In this document: one piece after another, positions 1-6,733 of the stretch
Layout of the letters: each line of letters opens with the position of its first letter
How positions within the stretch are numbered: the first letter of the stretch is position 1
Notes under the pieces: generated by a model
Told to the model about the DNA's origin: nothing
What the model saw: the letters and a program-made list of their open reading frames with translations, nothing else
The model's database searches: none
Translations under genes and position numbers: made by a program
Assembly (NCBI GenBank): GCA_947088195.1
Contig: CAMUFS010000141.1
Coordinates: 1 to 7,600 of the forward strand
Source of the DNA: an uncultured Clostridia bacterium
GTDB lineage: Bacteria; Bacillota; Clostridia; Lachnospirales; Lachnospiraceae
DNA: 7,600 nt
Reading direction: 5' to 3'

Positions 1-24
1 TCCAGTAATTCCCACTCTTTTCCA
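1..24 (-). promoter_or_regulatory. Possible MraZ-type operator boxes (10-bp phased TGG repeats)
   Basis: Read on the minus strand, this edge holds TGGA, TGGG and TGGA starting exactly 10 bp apart (positions 24, 14 and 4). MraZ, the transcriptional regulator at the head of division and cell-wall (dcw) clusters, is known to bind direct TGGGN repeats separated by 5-nt spacers, which gives the same 10-bp period, usually between the promoter and the mraZ ribosome site. Two of the three boxes have A in place of the last G, and no mraZ gene is visible because the window ends here. The call is a motif resemblance only. The same bases could instead be the start of a coding region running off the left edge. 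Confidence 0.25.
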
Positions 25-110
25 CCGCAAAATTCCCCTAAAACATTTCTATTCTCGTCATCTTCTCCCGATTCTTCTTCTATTTTGTTCAAGCCTGTCG
101 ATCAATATTT

Positions 111-139
111 TATATAAAATTCTGTCTGTTTCGTATAAA
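111..139 (-). promoter_or_regulatory. Candidate divergent promoter firing toward the left edge
   Basis: On the minus strand TTTATA (139-134) is followed after 17 bp by TATATA (116-111). These match the sigma-A consensus at four and five of six positions. It would start RNA near position 104, facing away from the PBP1A gene. The -10 lies inside a perfect 14-bp AT palindrome at 107-120. In DNA this AT-rich such matches arise by chance, so support is modest. Confidence 0.25.
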
Positions 140-223
140 CTGTCATTTCACAGTAAATTCTTAAGACAAAGTGGGAAAGATGGATAGATTCTTTTATAAA
201 ATTATGAACTTTTCAAGTTTTAC

Positions 224-252
224 TTTATTTACATAGCCTTTTTTGATATAAT
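224..252 (+). promoter_or_regulatory. Promoter of the PBP1A gene (extended -10)
   Basis: A perfect TATAAT lies at 247-252, preceded by TG one base upstream (244-245), making a full TGnTATAAT extended -10. The -35 at 17-bp spacing (224-229, TTTATT) is poor, which is acceptable for an extended -10 promoter. RNA would begin near 259, giving a leader of only about 18 nt, just enough for the ribosome site TAAGGAGG at 261-268. A short inverted repeat, AACTT-TTC-AAGTT, lies at 207-219 just upstream and could be an operator. No repressor can be named. Confidence 0.6.
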
Positions 253-260
253 GGTTGGGA

Positions 261-268
261 TAAGGAGG
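261..268 (+). promoter_or_regulatory. Ribosome site that fixes the PBP1A start
   Basis: TAAGGAGG stands 9 nt before the ATG at 278. An in-frame ATG at 251 would lengthen the protein by nine residues, but it lies inside the -10 box and has no ribosome site, so 278 is the start. Confidence 0.85.
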
Positions 269-277
269 AAGCACACC

Positions 278-3073
278 ATGAATTATGGAAAAAACGGCAT
301 TTCAGCTAAACAGAAAAAGATAAACTCAACATCCAAAAAACTGAGTACAAAGCTGGGCATTACCATTATAAAGATACTTCTTGTCGTAATCCTGATAAGC
401 GGTGTTTTCGTCGGCTGCGCAGGTCTTGGCATGGTAAAGGGCATTATCTCCACCGCCCCCGATATTTCCAGTATAGACCTGACACCAGAGGGCTATGCCA
501 CCAAATTTTATAATACAGAAGGAGAAGAGATCGCCTCCCTTGTTATGACAGGCTCCAACCGTATCTCCGCAAGCATTGAGGAGATGCCGAAGCATTTGAT
601 TTATGCTTTTGTCGATATAGAGGATGAGCGTTTTTTTGATCACAATGGTATTGATGTAAAAGGAATCTTTCGCGCGGCATATAAAGGTGTTATGAATGGC
701 TTTAAATTCCGTGAAGGTGCCAGTACCATCACACAGCAGCTACTAAAAAACAAGATTTTTAATAGTGGTATGGATGAGGATAGTTTTATGGTCAGTGTCA
801 AGCGTAAGCTTCAGGAGCAGTTTCTTGCGCTTGAACTGGAGAAAATATATTCCAAAGAAGAGATTTTGGAAAACTATCTCAACATGATCAATCTTGGCAG
901 TAATACTCTGGGAGTACAAGCTGCCTCCAAGAGATATTTTAATAAAGATGTCTGGGATCTGACTATATCAGAATCTGCTGTTATCGCAGCCATCACGCAG
1001 AATCCTTCTGGTCGGAACCCTATCTATTATCCCGAAAATAACAATGAGCGACGGGTGGAAGTGCTCAAGAAAATGTTGAAATTTAACCATATCACACAGG
1101 CAGAATACAACGAAGCTATGGCAGATGACGTGTACACTCGCATTGAGAATAATAACATAGAATATATGAATAATACCTCTGTCTATAGCTCTTTTACAGA
1201 TGCAGCACTGTCACAGCTTATCTCTGATTTACAGACCAAAAAAGGCTACACAGAAGCACAGGCACAGCAGCTCGCCTTTGCAGGAGGCTTGAGTGTATTT
1301 ACAACACAGGACCCATCCATCCAGCAAATCTGTGATGAGGAATTTCAAAATGAGGAAAATTTCCCGGAGGATACCAAATATTCTATTACATGGGCATGGT
1401 CCGTTCAGCACGCCGATGGCTCCAAGGAAAATTTTAGTGAGCGTTCTCTGGAAAATTACTATAAGAATGGTGATGAGGAGCATGAGATCGCCGCAGATCG
1501 TTTTTTCAAGCTGATCTTTAATTCTAAGGAAGAGGCTGATGAAAAGATTGCTATATTTAAAGCAAATAAACTTCTTCCCTCTGATATTGAGCTTGGAGAA
1601 AATATTATCTATACCCCACAGCCTCAGGCTTCTTTTGTCGTGCTGGAGCAGTCCACGGGCCATGTCAAAGCTGTTGTGGGCGAGCGCGGCATCAAGGAAG
1701 TCAATCGTTCTCTAAATCGAGCGACCTCCTCCACCAGACAGCCGGGATCTACATTTAAGGTTGTGTCAACCTACGCCGCTGCTTTAGACACCGCAGGCTT
1801 CTCTCTCGCCTCTGTGCAGTACGACGAGGCAGGCTACACTTCGCCGGATGGCTACCCATTTAACAATTATGATAATACTTATAAAGGATTTACCACCATT
1901 CGAGAAGCGATCCGCGATTCTGTCAATATCGTTGCTGTTAAGACTATCGCTGACATCACGCCAAGCCTTGGCTTTAGCTATCTTATGAATTTTGGCTTCA
2001 CCACCTTAGTTGAGAGCCGTGTAAGCGCAAACGGAAATACTTATTCTGACATCAATTATTCTCTTGCACTTGGAGGAATCACAGATGGTGTCACTAATCT
2101 GGAATTGACAGCATCCTATGCTGCTATAGCAAACAATGGTATTTACACAGAACCAATCTACTATACTAAGGTACTTGATCATAATGGTAATATTCTCATT
2201 GACAATACGCCAGAAAAGCATCGTGTTATCAAAGAGACTACTGCTTTTCTGCTAACCAGCGCCATGCAGGACGTTGTCACCAGCGGAACCGGAACCGCCG
2301 CGCGTATCAGCAACATGACCACCGCCGGAAAGACGGGTTCCACTTCCGATTATAATGATGTGTGGTTTGTGGGTTATACCCCCTATTACACAGCAGGTAT
2401 CTGGTCAGGCTATGATGAGAACCGCCCGCAGTTGGGCAATGAACGCCGCTACCACCGCACCTTGTGGGGCAAAATTATGACCAGAATCCACGAGAATTTG
2501 GAATCTCAAAGCTTTCCAAGACCAGAAGGGCTGACACAGGCATCTATCTGCAGAAAATCAGGAAAGCTTGCTGTGTCGGGACTCTGTGACCGCGATCCAA
2601 GGGGTTCCATGGTAAAAACAGAATTTTTCGTCAGTGGCACAGAGCCCACAGAAACCTGTGACAATCATATTAAAGTCACTGTATGTAAGGACAGCGGCGC
2701 TCTTTCCACCGAATATTGCCCCGCTGAATCCCTTGAGGAACACGTATATATTAACAGTGCAAATATTCCGACCACGATTTCACCAAATGTATCAGAGGAC
2801 AACGCTGTTGCTATTATGGGCAATTCGCAGGATCTGACCTACCTTATGCCGGAAACACTAAAAGATAATTATTGTCCAGTTCACTCTGGCATCGTACCTC
2901 CTGTTACCGATCCGTCCATGCCAGGAGAGCCCGTGCCACCGGGAAGTGATCCTGCAAATGAATACAATGAGTTCTTTGGGCCAAATAACCCAAATAACAC
3001 ACCCGCACCAACCTCAGAAGAGCCTTCTGAAATTATCAATACCCCTGACGGAAATATTATTTATAGAAGATAA
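278..3073 (+). CDS. ponA: Class A penicillin-binding protein PBP1A (bifunctional transglycosylase/transpeptidase)
   Basis: This 931-residue membrane-anchored enzyme polymerises lipid II into glycan strands and cross-links the stem peptides outside the membrane. A short Lys/Ser-rich cytoplasmic tail is followed by one membrane helix (about 27-51). The GT51 domain (about 75-275) has EDERFFDHNG with catalytic Glu115, GASTITQQLLKN (147-158), and KRKLQE with Glu180. A variable linker of about 180 residues follows. The transpeptidase domain (about 450-740) has the active-site serine motif STFK (491-494), SVN (548-550) and KTGS (685-688), all intact. The tail has two Cys-x2-Ser-Gly repeats (about 757-815) and ends in a Pro/Asn-rich stretch. 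It has its own promoter and a downstream terminator, so it is probably monocistronic. The family call is firm; ponA versus another class A paralogue cannot be decided here. Confidence 0.96.
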   Translation: MNYGKNGISAKQKKINSTSKKLSTKLGITIIKILLVVILISGVFVGCAGLGMVKGIISTAPDISSIDLTPEGYATKFYNTEGEEIASLVMTGSNRISASIEEMPKHLIYAFVDIEDERFFDHNGIDVKGIFRAAYKGVMNGFKFREGASTITQQLLKNKIFNSGMDEDSFMVSVKRKLQEQFLALELEKIYSKEEILENYLNMINLGSNTLGVQAASKRYFNKDVWDLTISESAVIAAITQNPSGRNPIYYPENNNERRVEVLKKMLKFNHITQAEYNEAMADDVYTRIENNNIEYMNNTSVYSSFTDAALSQLISDLQTKKGYTEAQAQQLAFAGGLSVFTTQDPSIQQICDEEFQNEENFPEDTKYSITWAWSVQHADGSKENFSERSLENYYKNGDEEHEIAADRFFKLIFNSKEEADEKIAIFKANKLLPSDIELGENIIYTPQPQASFVVLEQSTGHVKAVVGERGIKEVNRSLNRATSSTRQPGSTFKVVSTYAAALDTAGFSLASVQYDEAGYTSPDGYPFNNYDNTYKGFTTIREAIRDSVNIVAVKTIADITPSLGFSYLMNFGFTTLVESRVSANGNTYSDINYSLALGGITDGVTNLELTASYAAIANNGIYTEPIYYTKVLDHNGNILIDNTPEKHRVIKETTAFLLTSAMQDVVTSGTGTAARISNMTTAGKTGSTSDYNDVWFVGYTPYYTAGIWSGYDENRPQLGNERRYHRTLWGKIMTRIHENLESQSFPRPEGLTQASICRKSGKLAVSGLCDRDPRGSMVKTEFFVSGTEPTETCDNHIKVTVCKDSGALSTEYCPAESLEEHVYINSANIPTTISPNVSEDNAVAIMGNSQDLTYLMPETLKDNYCPVHSGIVPPVTDPSMPGEPVPPGSDPANEYNEFFGPNNPNNTPAPTSEEPSEIINTPDGNIIYRR

Positions 3074-3081
3074 AATAACAT

Positions 3082-3133
3082 AAAAAAACTTCTGTACAGC
3101 CCGTTTTTCAGTGCTTGTACAGAAGTCTTTTTT
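3082..3133. terminator. Bidirectional intrinsic terminator between convergent genes
   Basis: An 11-bp perfect stem (3088-3098 ACTTCTGTACA with 3116-3126 TGTACAGAAGT) encloses a 17-nt loop. Six T follow on the plus strand (3128-3133). Seven A precede it (3082-3088, the last inside the stem), giving a T tract on the minus strand. It sits 8 nt after the PBP1A stop and 17 nt beyond the stop of the convergent sigma-like gene, so it can end both transcripts. Confidence 0.88.
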
Positions 3134-3150
3134 ATCTAAATTTGAGAATC

Positions 3151-3672
3151 TTAATTTTGAAGTCCTGCATTAATGGCATCAAGGGATATTTTCATATATT
3201 CTCGTATCTCCTCCTCTGGCATTCCCAGATACTCCATCAATTCCTCGATTGCCGGAGCCTGTCCATTTCTCTCCGAGAGAGCCTTGGAGGCTTCATCTAA
3301 GCGATTAATCTCCTCTGCCACATGTTCACTGACAGCTCCTTCTCTGCCTTCCGCATCAATCGCCTCCAAGACAGCTTGCCGAATACGCTTCTGAATCCTT
3401 TCATTTTTTGTCTCGCCATCCTTTAGTGCTAGAAGAAGTCCCATATTTGCCTCCTGAATTAAATCAGAAAAAGCAATGCCTTGTTCTTTATATTCTGCTG
3501 CAATCTGCAAAGTATCCATCAGATAAAGCTTAATTAAACGCTCCTTCCCAGCACTGTCCCCCGTCTTGTATGCTGTGAGAAGCCTTTCTCGCTCTCCCTC
3601 TTCTTCCTGAGAGACTGCCTTTACTTCTTCCAGATACATCTTAAGAACTTCAAGCTCTCTGTTCTTATCCAT
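3151..3672 (-). CDS. Small sigma-70-like protein lacking regions 2.3/2.4, 3.2 and 4
   Basis: This 173-residue protein reads as a collapsed primary-type sigma factor. Residues about 10-20 (MYLEEVKAV) match region 1.2, and 40-63 match region 2.1. Residues 68-82 (FSDLIQEANMGLLLA) match region 2.2, the helix that binds the RNA polymerase beta-prime coiled coil. The aromatic segment of 2.3/2.4 that melts and reads the -10 is missing, leaving only an IRQAV remnant (97-101). Residues 114-168 resemble region 3 (EEINRLDEASKAL, then APAIEELMEYLGMPEEEIRE). The protein stops before the 3.2 finger and has no region 4. The reading frame is intact with a strong ribosome site (AAGGGGAG, 6 nt before ATG), so it does not look like a decaying pseudogene. 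It is the last gene of the cluster, 20 nt after the HD-GYP gene. A role as a core-polymerase-binding regulator is inference; an unusual accessory sigma subunit is the alternative. Confidence 0.75.
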   Translation of the reverse strand: MDKNRELEVLKMYLEEVKAVSQEEEGERERLLTAYKTGDSAGKERLIKLYLMDTLQIAAEYKEQGIAFSDLIQEANMGLLLALKDGETKNERIQKRIRQAVLEAIDAEGREGAVSEHVAEEINRLDEASKALSERNGQAPAIEELMEYLGMPEEEIREYMKISLDAINAGLQN

Positions 3673-3692
3673 GCCTCTCTCCCCTTATGGCT

Positions 3693-4784
3693 CTACAAAA
3701 TCTCATCAATCTTAAGCTCTGGTTCCTTGGACAGATCAACAAATGTTCTTCCCGTTTTCACAACAGGCTTTGCAAGCTTTGTGTTATTTAACATAATAAT
3801 CTCTCCTACCACACCATTACTTAGCCGCACTTGGCTGTGAATATAAGTCTTTGCAATATTTTTCAGAAAAGTTATAATATACTTTGTTTCATACTGATAC
3901 AGGCCATCTCGCTCAAAATCATTGATCACATCAAATGGACAGATAGAATCTCGGTATACCCGGCTACTTGTCATAGCGTCATACACATCTGCGATCGCAA
4001 TCGCCTTTGCATACTTATCAATCTTATCTCCCTTTGCCGCTGTTGGATAACCAGTGCCATCGCAGCGCTCATGATGCATCAGCACAGCATATTTAATATG
4101 TGTATCCAATGGAAGTGTCTTCACAAAATTATATCCCTTTACCGTGTGAGTCTTCATAATCTCATACTCTTTATCTGTAAGCTTATACGCCTTTAACAAG
4201 ATATTCTCAGGTATCAGCAGCTTTCCAATGTCGTGCATTATGCCTGACATGGCAAGGAGCTTTAATTCTGTCACAGACAAACCTAGCCATTTTCCTAAGA
4301 TAGCTGCTATCACGGCAACATTAATAGAATGAGAATAAACACTGTCAGAAGAATCCCTCATAGCATGAAGTAAGTCAAAAATATGAGGAAACGCAAAGCT
4401 TGTATTTAATATTTCATCGGTTATTCTTCCAATCTCATCGAGATCCTTCTGCGACAGACCATTTGCAATGGCTCGCATAAAAGATTTCTCTAGACCATTC
4501 GACGCTTTTGACAATTCCCGACGAAGCTTTTTAAAATCTTCTGTTGCCCTCACTTTTTCTGTCTGTGTCATCACTTGAATATCATCATCCGAAAACAAGG
4601 CTGTATCTTTCTCAATATCCATCACATTGAGTGCTGGGATATTGTACATTCTAAGCTTTGAGAGAATCTTTTCATTGACAATACTTTTTCTCTGGACAAT
4701 AAGCTGATCCGATGATGTATACACATCATCTGCCACAATCATGCCTTTTTCCAGTTCTTCAACAGTGACTCTCCTTTTTCCCAT
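3693..4784 (-). CDS. HD-GYP domain protein, predicted cyclic-di-GMP phosphodiesterase
   Basis: This 363-residue soluble protein has no signal peptide or membrane helix. Residues 1-55 form a small N-terminal module (EELEKGMIVADDVY, then a VNEKILSKLRMYNI helix) common in clostridial HD-GYP proteins. The catalytic HD-GYP domain spans about 135-315. It has H152, the HDIGK box (184-188), H213, HHE (237-239), DGTGYP (242-247) and IADVYDAMTS (264-273). All expected metal ligands and the GYP signature are present, so it should be active, most likely hydrolysing cyclic-di-GMP. The C-terminus (about 320-363, GVVGEIIMLN to ELKIDEIL) is a small beta-rich add-on often seen in Firmicute members. No receiver, PAS or other sensor domain is visible, so its input is unknown. 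The ribosome site AAAGAGG lies 6 nt before the ATG. It sits 16 nt after the kinase-like gene. Confidence 0.93.
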   Translation of the reverse strand: MGKRRVTVEELEKGMIVADDVYTSSDQLIVQRKSIVNEKILSKLRMYNIPALNVMDIEKDTALFSDDDIQVMTQTEKVRATEDFKKLRRELSKASNGLEKSFMRAIANGLSQKDLDEIGRITDEILNTSFAFPHIFDLLHAMRDSSDSVYSHSINVAVIAAILGKWLGLSVTELKLLAMSGIMHDIGKLLIPENILLKAYKLTDKEYEIMKTHTVKGYNFVKTLPLDTHIKYAVLMHHERCDGTGYPTAAKGDKIDKYAKAIAIADVYDAMTSSRVYRDSICPFDVINDFERDGLYQYETKYIITFLKNIAKTYIHSQVRLSNGVVGEIIMLNNTKLAKPVVKTGRTFVDLSKEPELKIDEIL

Positions 4785-4800
4785 GCTTTGCCTCTTTCTA

Positions 4801-5445
4801 TTATATCTCTTCCAGTCTTCTCTTCATATAATCTTTTATCAGCCCAACACAGTTTTCTCTACCTACTGCACTTGTATTTAAGCACAGGTCATAATTTGTC
4901 GCATCATTCCACCGTCTGCCGGTATAATGTTCATAGTATTCCGCTCTCCGCTTGTCAACGGCCCTTATATACTTCTTGATTTCCTCCAGTGTAAGAGTTG
5001 AATGTTTCGCTTCGGCCGCCACACAATCCTCAAAAGATGCATGAATAAACACTCGAATCAGATTCGGGTAATCTCTGAGCACATAGTCTGCACAGCGCCC
5101 AAGCACAACAAAAGAACCATTATCTGCCAGTCCTTTTAGGACCTTCTCTTGATGTGCAAATAGCTTATCATTCGAGATCACATTATCACTGTCATCCGCC
5201 GAAAGAGAATCCTTCGGCAGTACTTCTCCCGAATATACTGCCTTTGCTATCTGGAACAAAAGCGAATTTTTAAGCTTCTCATCTGCCTTGGCAAATAATA
5301 GCTCGTTGATCCCGCTCTGACTGGAAGCAAGGCTAAGCAGCTCTTTGTCATAACAGGGCACCCCAAGCTCTTTTGCAAGCTTCGTTGCTATCGTCCTGCC
5401 TCCACTCCCATATCCTCTGGCAACTGTGACAATAAATCTCCCCAT
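4801..5445 (-). CDS. Cytidylate-kinase-like P-loop protein (AAA_26/Cytidylate_kin2 type)
   Basis: This 214-residue protein is predicted to be a nucleoside-monophosphate-kinase-fold protein of the cytidylate kinase-like family common in anaerobic Firmicutes; its substrate is not established. The N-terminus FIVTVARGYGSGGRTIATKL (4-23) is the phosphate loop, with Arg17 in the place of the usual Walker A lysine, as is typical of this family. VVLGRCADYVL (113-123) follows the core. The Arg-rich RAVDKRRAEYYEHYTGRRW (161-179) resembles a lid, and YDLCLNTS (185-192) is a conserved late strand. True cytidylate kinase (Cmk) has GPSGAGKST, so cmk should not be transferred. The start chosen is the ATG at 5445, which has AAGGAGG 5 nt upstream; an in-frame TTG at 5466 would add seven residues across that ribosome site. 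It lies 26 nt after dapL in the same transcription direction. Confidence 0.85.
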   Translation of the reverse strand: MGRFIVTVARGYGSGGRTIATKLAKELGVPCYDKELLSLASSQSGINELLFAKADEKLKNSLLFQIAKAVYSGEVLPKDSLSADDSDNVISNDKLFAHQEKVLKGLADNGSFVVLGRCADYVLRDYPNLIRVFIHASFEDCVAAEAKHSTLTLEEIKKYIRAVDKRRAEYYEHYTGRRWNDATNYDLCLNTSAVGRENCVGLIKDYMKRRLEEI

Positions 5446-5450
5446 ACAGG

Positions 5451-5457
5451 CCTCCTT
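5451..5457 (-). promoter_or_regulatory. Ribosome site that fixes the kinase-like gene start
   Basis: AAGGAGG on the minus strand ends 5 nt before the ATG at 5445. It lies inside the seven-codon extension implied by the upstream TTG at 5466, which argues strongly against that longer start. Confidence 0.8.
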
Positions 5458-5471
5458 CTGTACCAATCCCT

Positions 5472-6686
5472 TTACAGTGTGCGAATCCGCTCCATCGCCC
5501 TCACAGTATTCTCATAGCTTCCAAACGATGTCAGTCTAAAATATCCCTCTCCACTCGGTCCAAAACCAGAGCCAGGCGTTCCCACCACATTCGCCTTATC
5601 AAGCAGATAATCAAAAAATTCCCATGAGCTCATCTTATTTGGAGTCTTAAGCCAGATATATGGCGCATTGACACCGCCCGAAACGGTATATCCAGCCTCT
5701 TTCAGCCCATTGTAGATCACCTTTGCATTCTTCATATAATAGGCAACCTGATCCTTGGTCTGTCTCTGGCCATCCTCTGTGTAGACCGCCTCTCCTGCCC
5801 GCTGTATAATATAAGGCACTCCATTAAACTTAGTTCCATGTCTTCTCGCCCACAAAGAATTTAAGGAGACACCCTTGCACTTTAGATCCATTGGCACCAC
5901 AGTAAATGCAAGTCTTGTTCCTGTAAATCCTGCATTTTTGGAAAAACTGCGCAGCTCAATCGCACAACCCTTAGCGCCGGCACATTCATAAATAGAATGA
6001 GGAACATTCTCCTCAGAAATATATGCTTCATATGCCGCATCATAGATAATCACTGCGCCCACCTTCAGCGCATAATCTACCCAGCCCTGCAGCTCATCCT
6101 TGGTGATAGTAGAGCCTGTCGGATTATTCGGATAACACAGATAGATCATATCTGGCTCCTCCTTTGGAAACTCAGGCGCAAAATTTGTCTCCGCCGTACA
6201 TGGCATATAGATCACATTGCTCCATCTTCCAAGATTCTCCACATAATCCCCAGCTCTGCCTGCCATCGCATTGCTGTCAATGTAAACCGGATACACTGGA
6301 TCACAGACTGCCACACGATTATCAAGCCCAAAAATATCCCCGATATTTCCAGAATCACTCTTTGCTCCATCGCTGATAAATATCTCATTTATCGTGATAT
6401 CCATACCGCGCTTTTTGTAATCATGCTCCACTATCGCCTCTCGCAAAAACTCATAGCCAAGCTCCGGCGCATAGCCTCGGAAGGTGTCCGCTCTTCCCAT
6501 CTCGTCTACCGCTTTATGCATCGCCTCAATCACTGCTGGCGCAAGCGGCAGCGTCACATCCCCGATTCCAAGACGTATCAGCTCCTTGTCAGGATGTGCC
6601 TGCGCATATTCCCTTACTTTCTTTCCGATTGTTGAGAATAGATAACTCCCCGGCAGCTTTAAATAATTCTCGTTGATTTGAAACAT
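5472..6686 (-). CDS. dapL: LL-diaminopimelate aminotransferase
   Basis: This 404-residue cytosolic PLP enzyme converts tetrahydrodipicolinate directly to LL-2,6-diaminopimelate using glutamate as amino donor. It bypasses the succinylase or acetylase steps of the lysine/meso-DAP pathway. The N-terminus INENYLKLPGSYLFSTIGKK is the DapL hallmark. LGIGDVTLPL follows at about 39-48. The fold-type I PLP features are CYPNNPTG (184-191, Asn188), DAAYEAY (216-222, Tyr219), SFSKNAGFTGTR (247-258, Schiff-base Lys250) and FRLTSFG (383-389, Arg384 binding a substrate carboxylate). Length equals the family norm. The start is the ATG at 6686, with GAGGG 5 nt upstream. Upstream in-frame ATGs at 6698 and 6797 lack good sites, and the longest form would overlap glnA by 64 nt with non-conserved sequence. 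It lies 47 nt after glnA. Confidence 0.96.
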   Translation of the reverse strand: MFQINENYLKLPGSYLFSTIGKKVREYAQAHPDKELIRLGIGDVTLPLAPAVIEAMHKAVDEMGRADTFRGYAPELGYEFLREAIVEHDYKKRGMDITINEIFISDGAKSDSGNIGDIFGLDNRVAVCDPVYPVYIDSNAMAGRAGDYVENLGRWSNVIYMPCTAETNFAPEFPKEEPDMIYLCYPNNPTGSTITKDELQGWVDYALKVGAVIIYDAAYEAYISEENVPHSIYECAGAKGCAIELRSFSKNAGFTGTRLAFTVVPMDLKCKGVSLNSLWARRHGTKFNGVPYIIQRAGEAVYTEDGQRQTKDQVAYYMKNAKVIYNGLKEAGYTVSGGVNAPYIWLKTPNKMSSWEFFDYLLDKANVVGTPGSGFGPSGEGYFRLTSFGSYENTVRAMERIRTL

Positions 6687-6725
6687 AGTATCCCTCATTT
6701 CTGCGCCGCTTCTCTGCGCTCTTAA

Positions 6726-6731
6726 ATTATA
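6726..6731 (-). promoter_or_regulatory. Possible internal -10 box upstream of dapL
   Basis: A perfect TATAAT on the minus strand lies in the glnA-dapL gap, 39 nt before the dapL ATG. No convincing -35 is seen at 16-18 bp (CAATAT at 17 bp), and there is no TG extension. It could give dapL and the genes after it some transcription independent of glnA, but support is weak. Confidence 0.25.
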
Positions 6732-6733
6732 TC

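Noticed and set aside
1..117. Plus-strand open frame to a TAA at 115 as the end of an upstream gene
   Set aside because: It is low-complexity, Ser-rich and without recognisable sequence. It looks like the complement of a purine-rich stretch and cannot be supported.
172..184. Plus-strand TGGG and TGGA as a second MraZ operator before PBP1A
   Set aside because: There are only two units, 9 bp apart rather than 10, so the phasing does not fit.
326..643. Minus-strand open frame of 105 codons opposite the PBP1A N-terminus
   Set aside because: It is the shadow of the membrane and GT51 coding region, with no start signal of its own.
1229..1663. Minus-strand open frame of 144 codons inside the PBP1A gene
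   Set aside because: It lies wholly within an intact coding sequence with conserved motifs, has Cys/Leu/Ile-rich antisense-like composition and no ribosome site.
3151..3672. Sigma-like gene as a frameshifted pseudogene of a full sigma factor
   Set aside because: The frame is intact with a good ribosome site and a clean stop. The 78 bases to the PBP1A stop hold a terminator, with no remnant of regions 3.2 or 4.
5997..6635. Plus-strand open frame of 212 codons opposite dapL
   Set aside because: It is antisense to a clearly conserved enzyme. The His/Ile/Arg-rich composition is what the complementary strand of such codons gives, and no family features or ribosome site are present.
6687..6733. 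Possible hairpin or terminator between glnA and dapL
   Set aside because: GCGC occurs twice, but the possible stem is only 4 bp and no T run follows. It is not a credible terminator.
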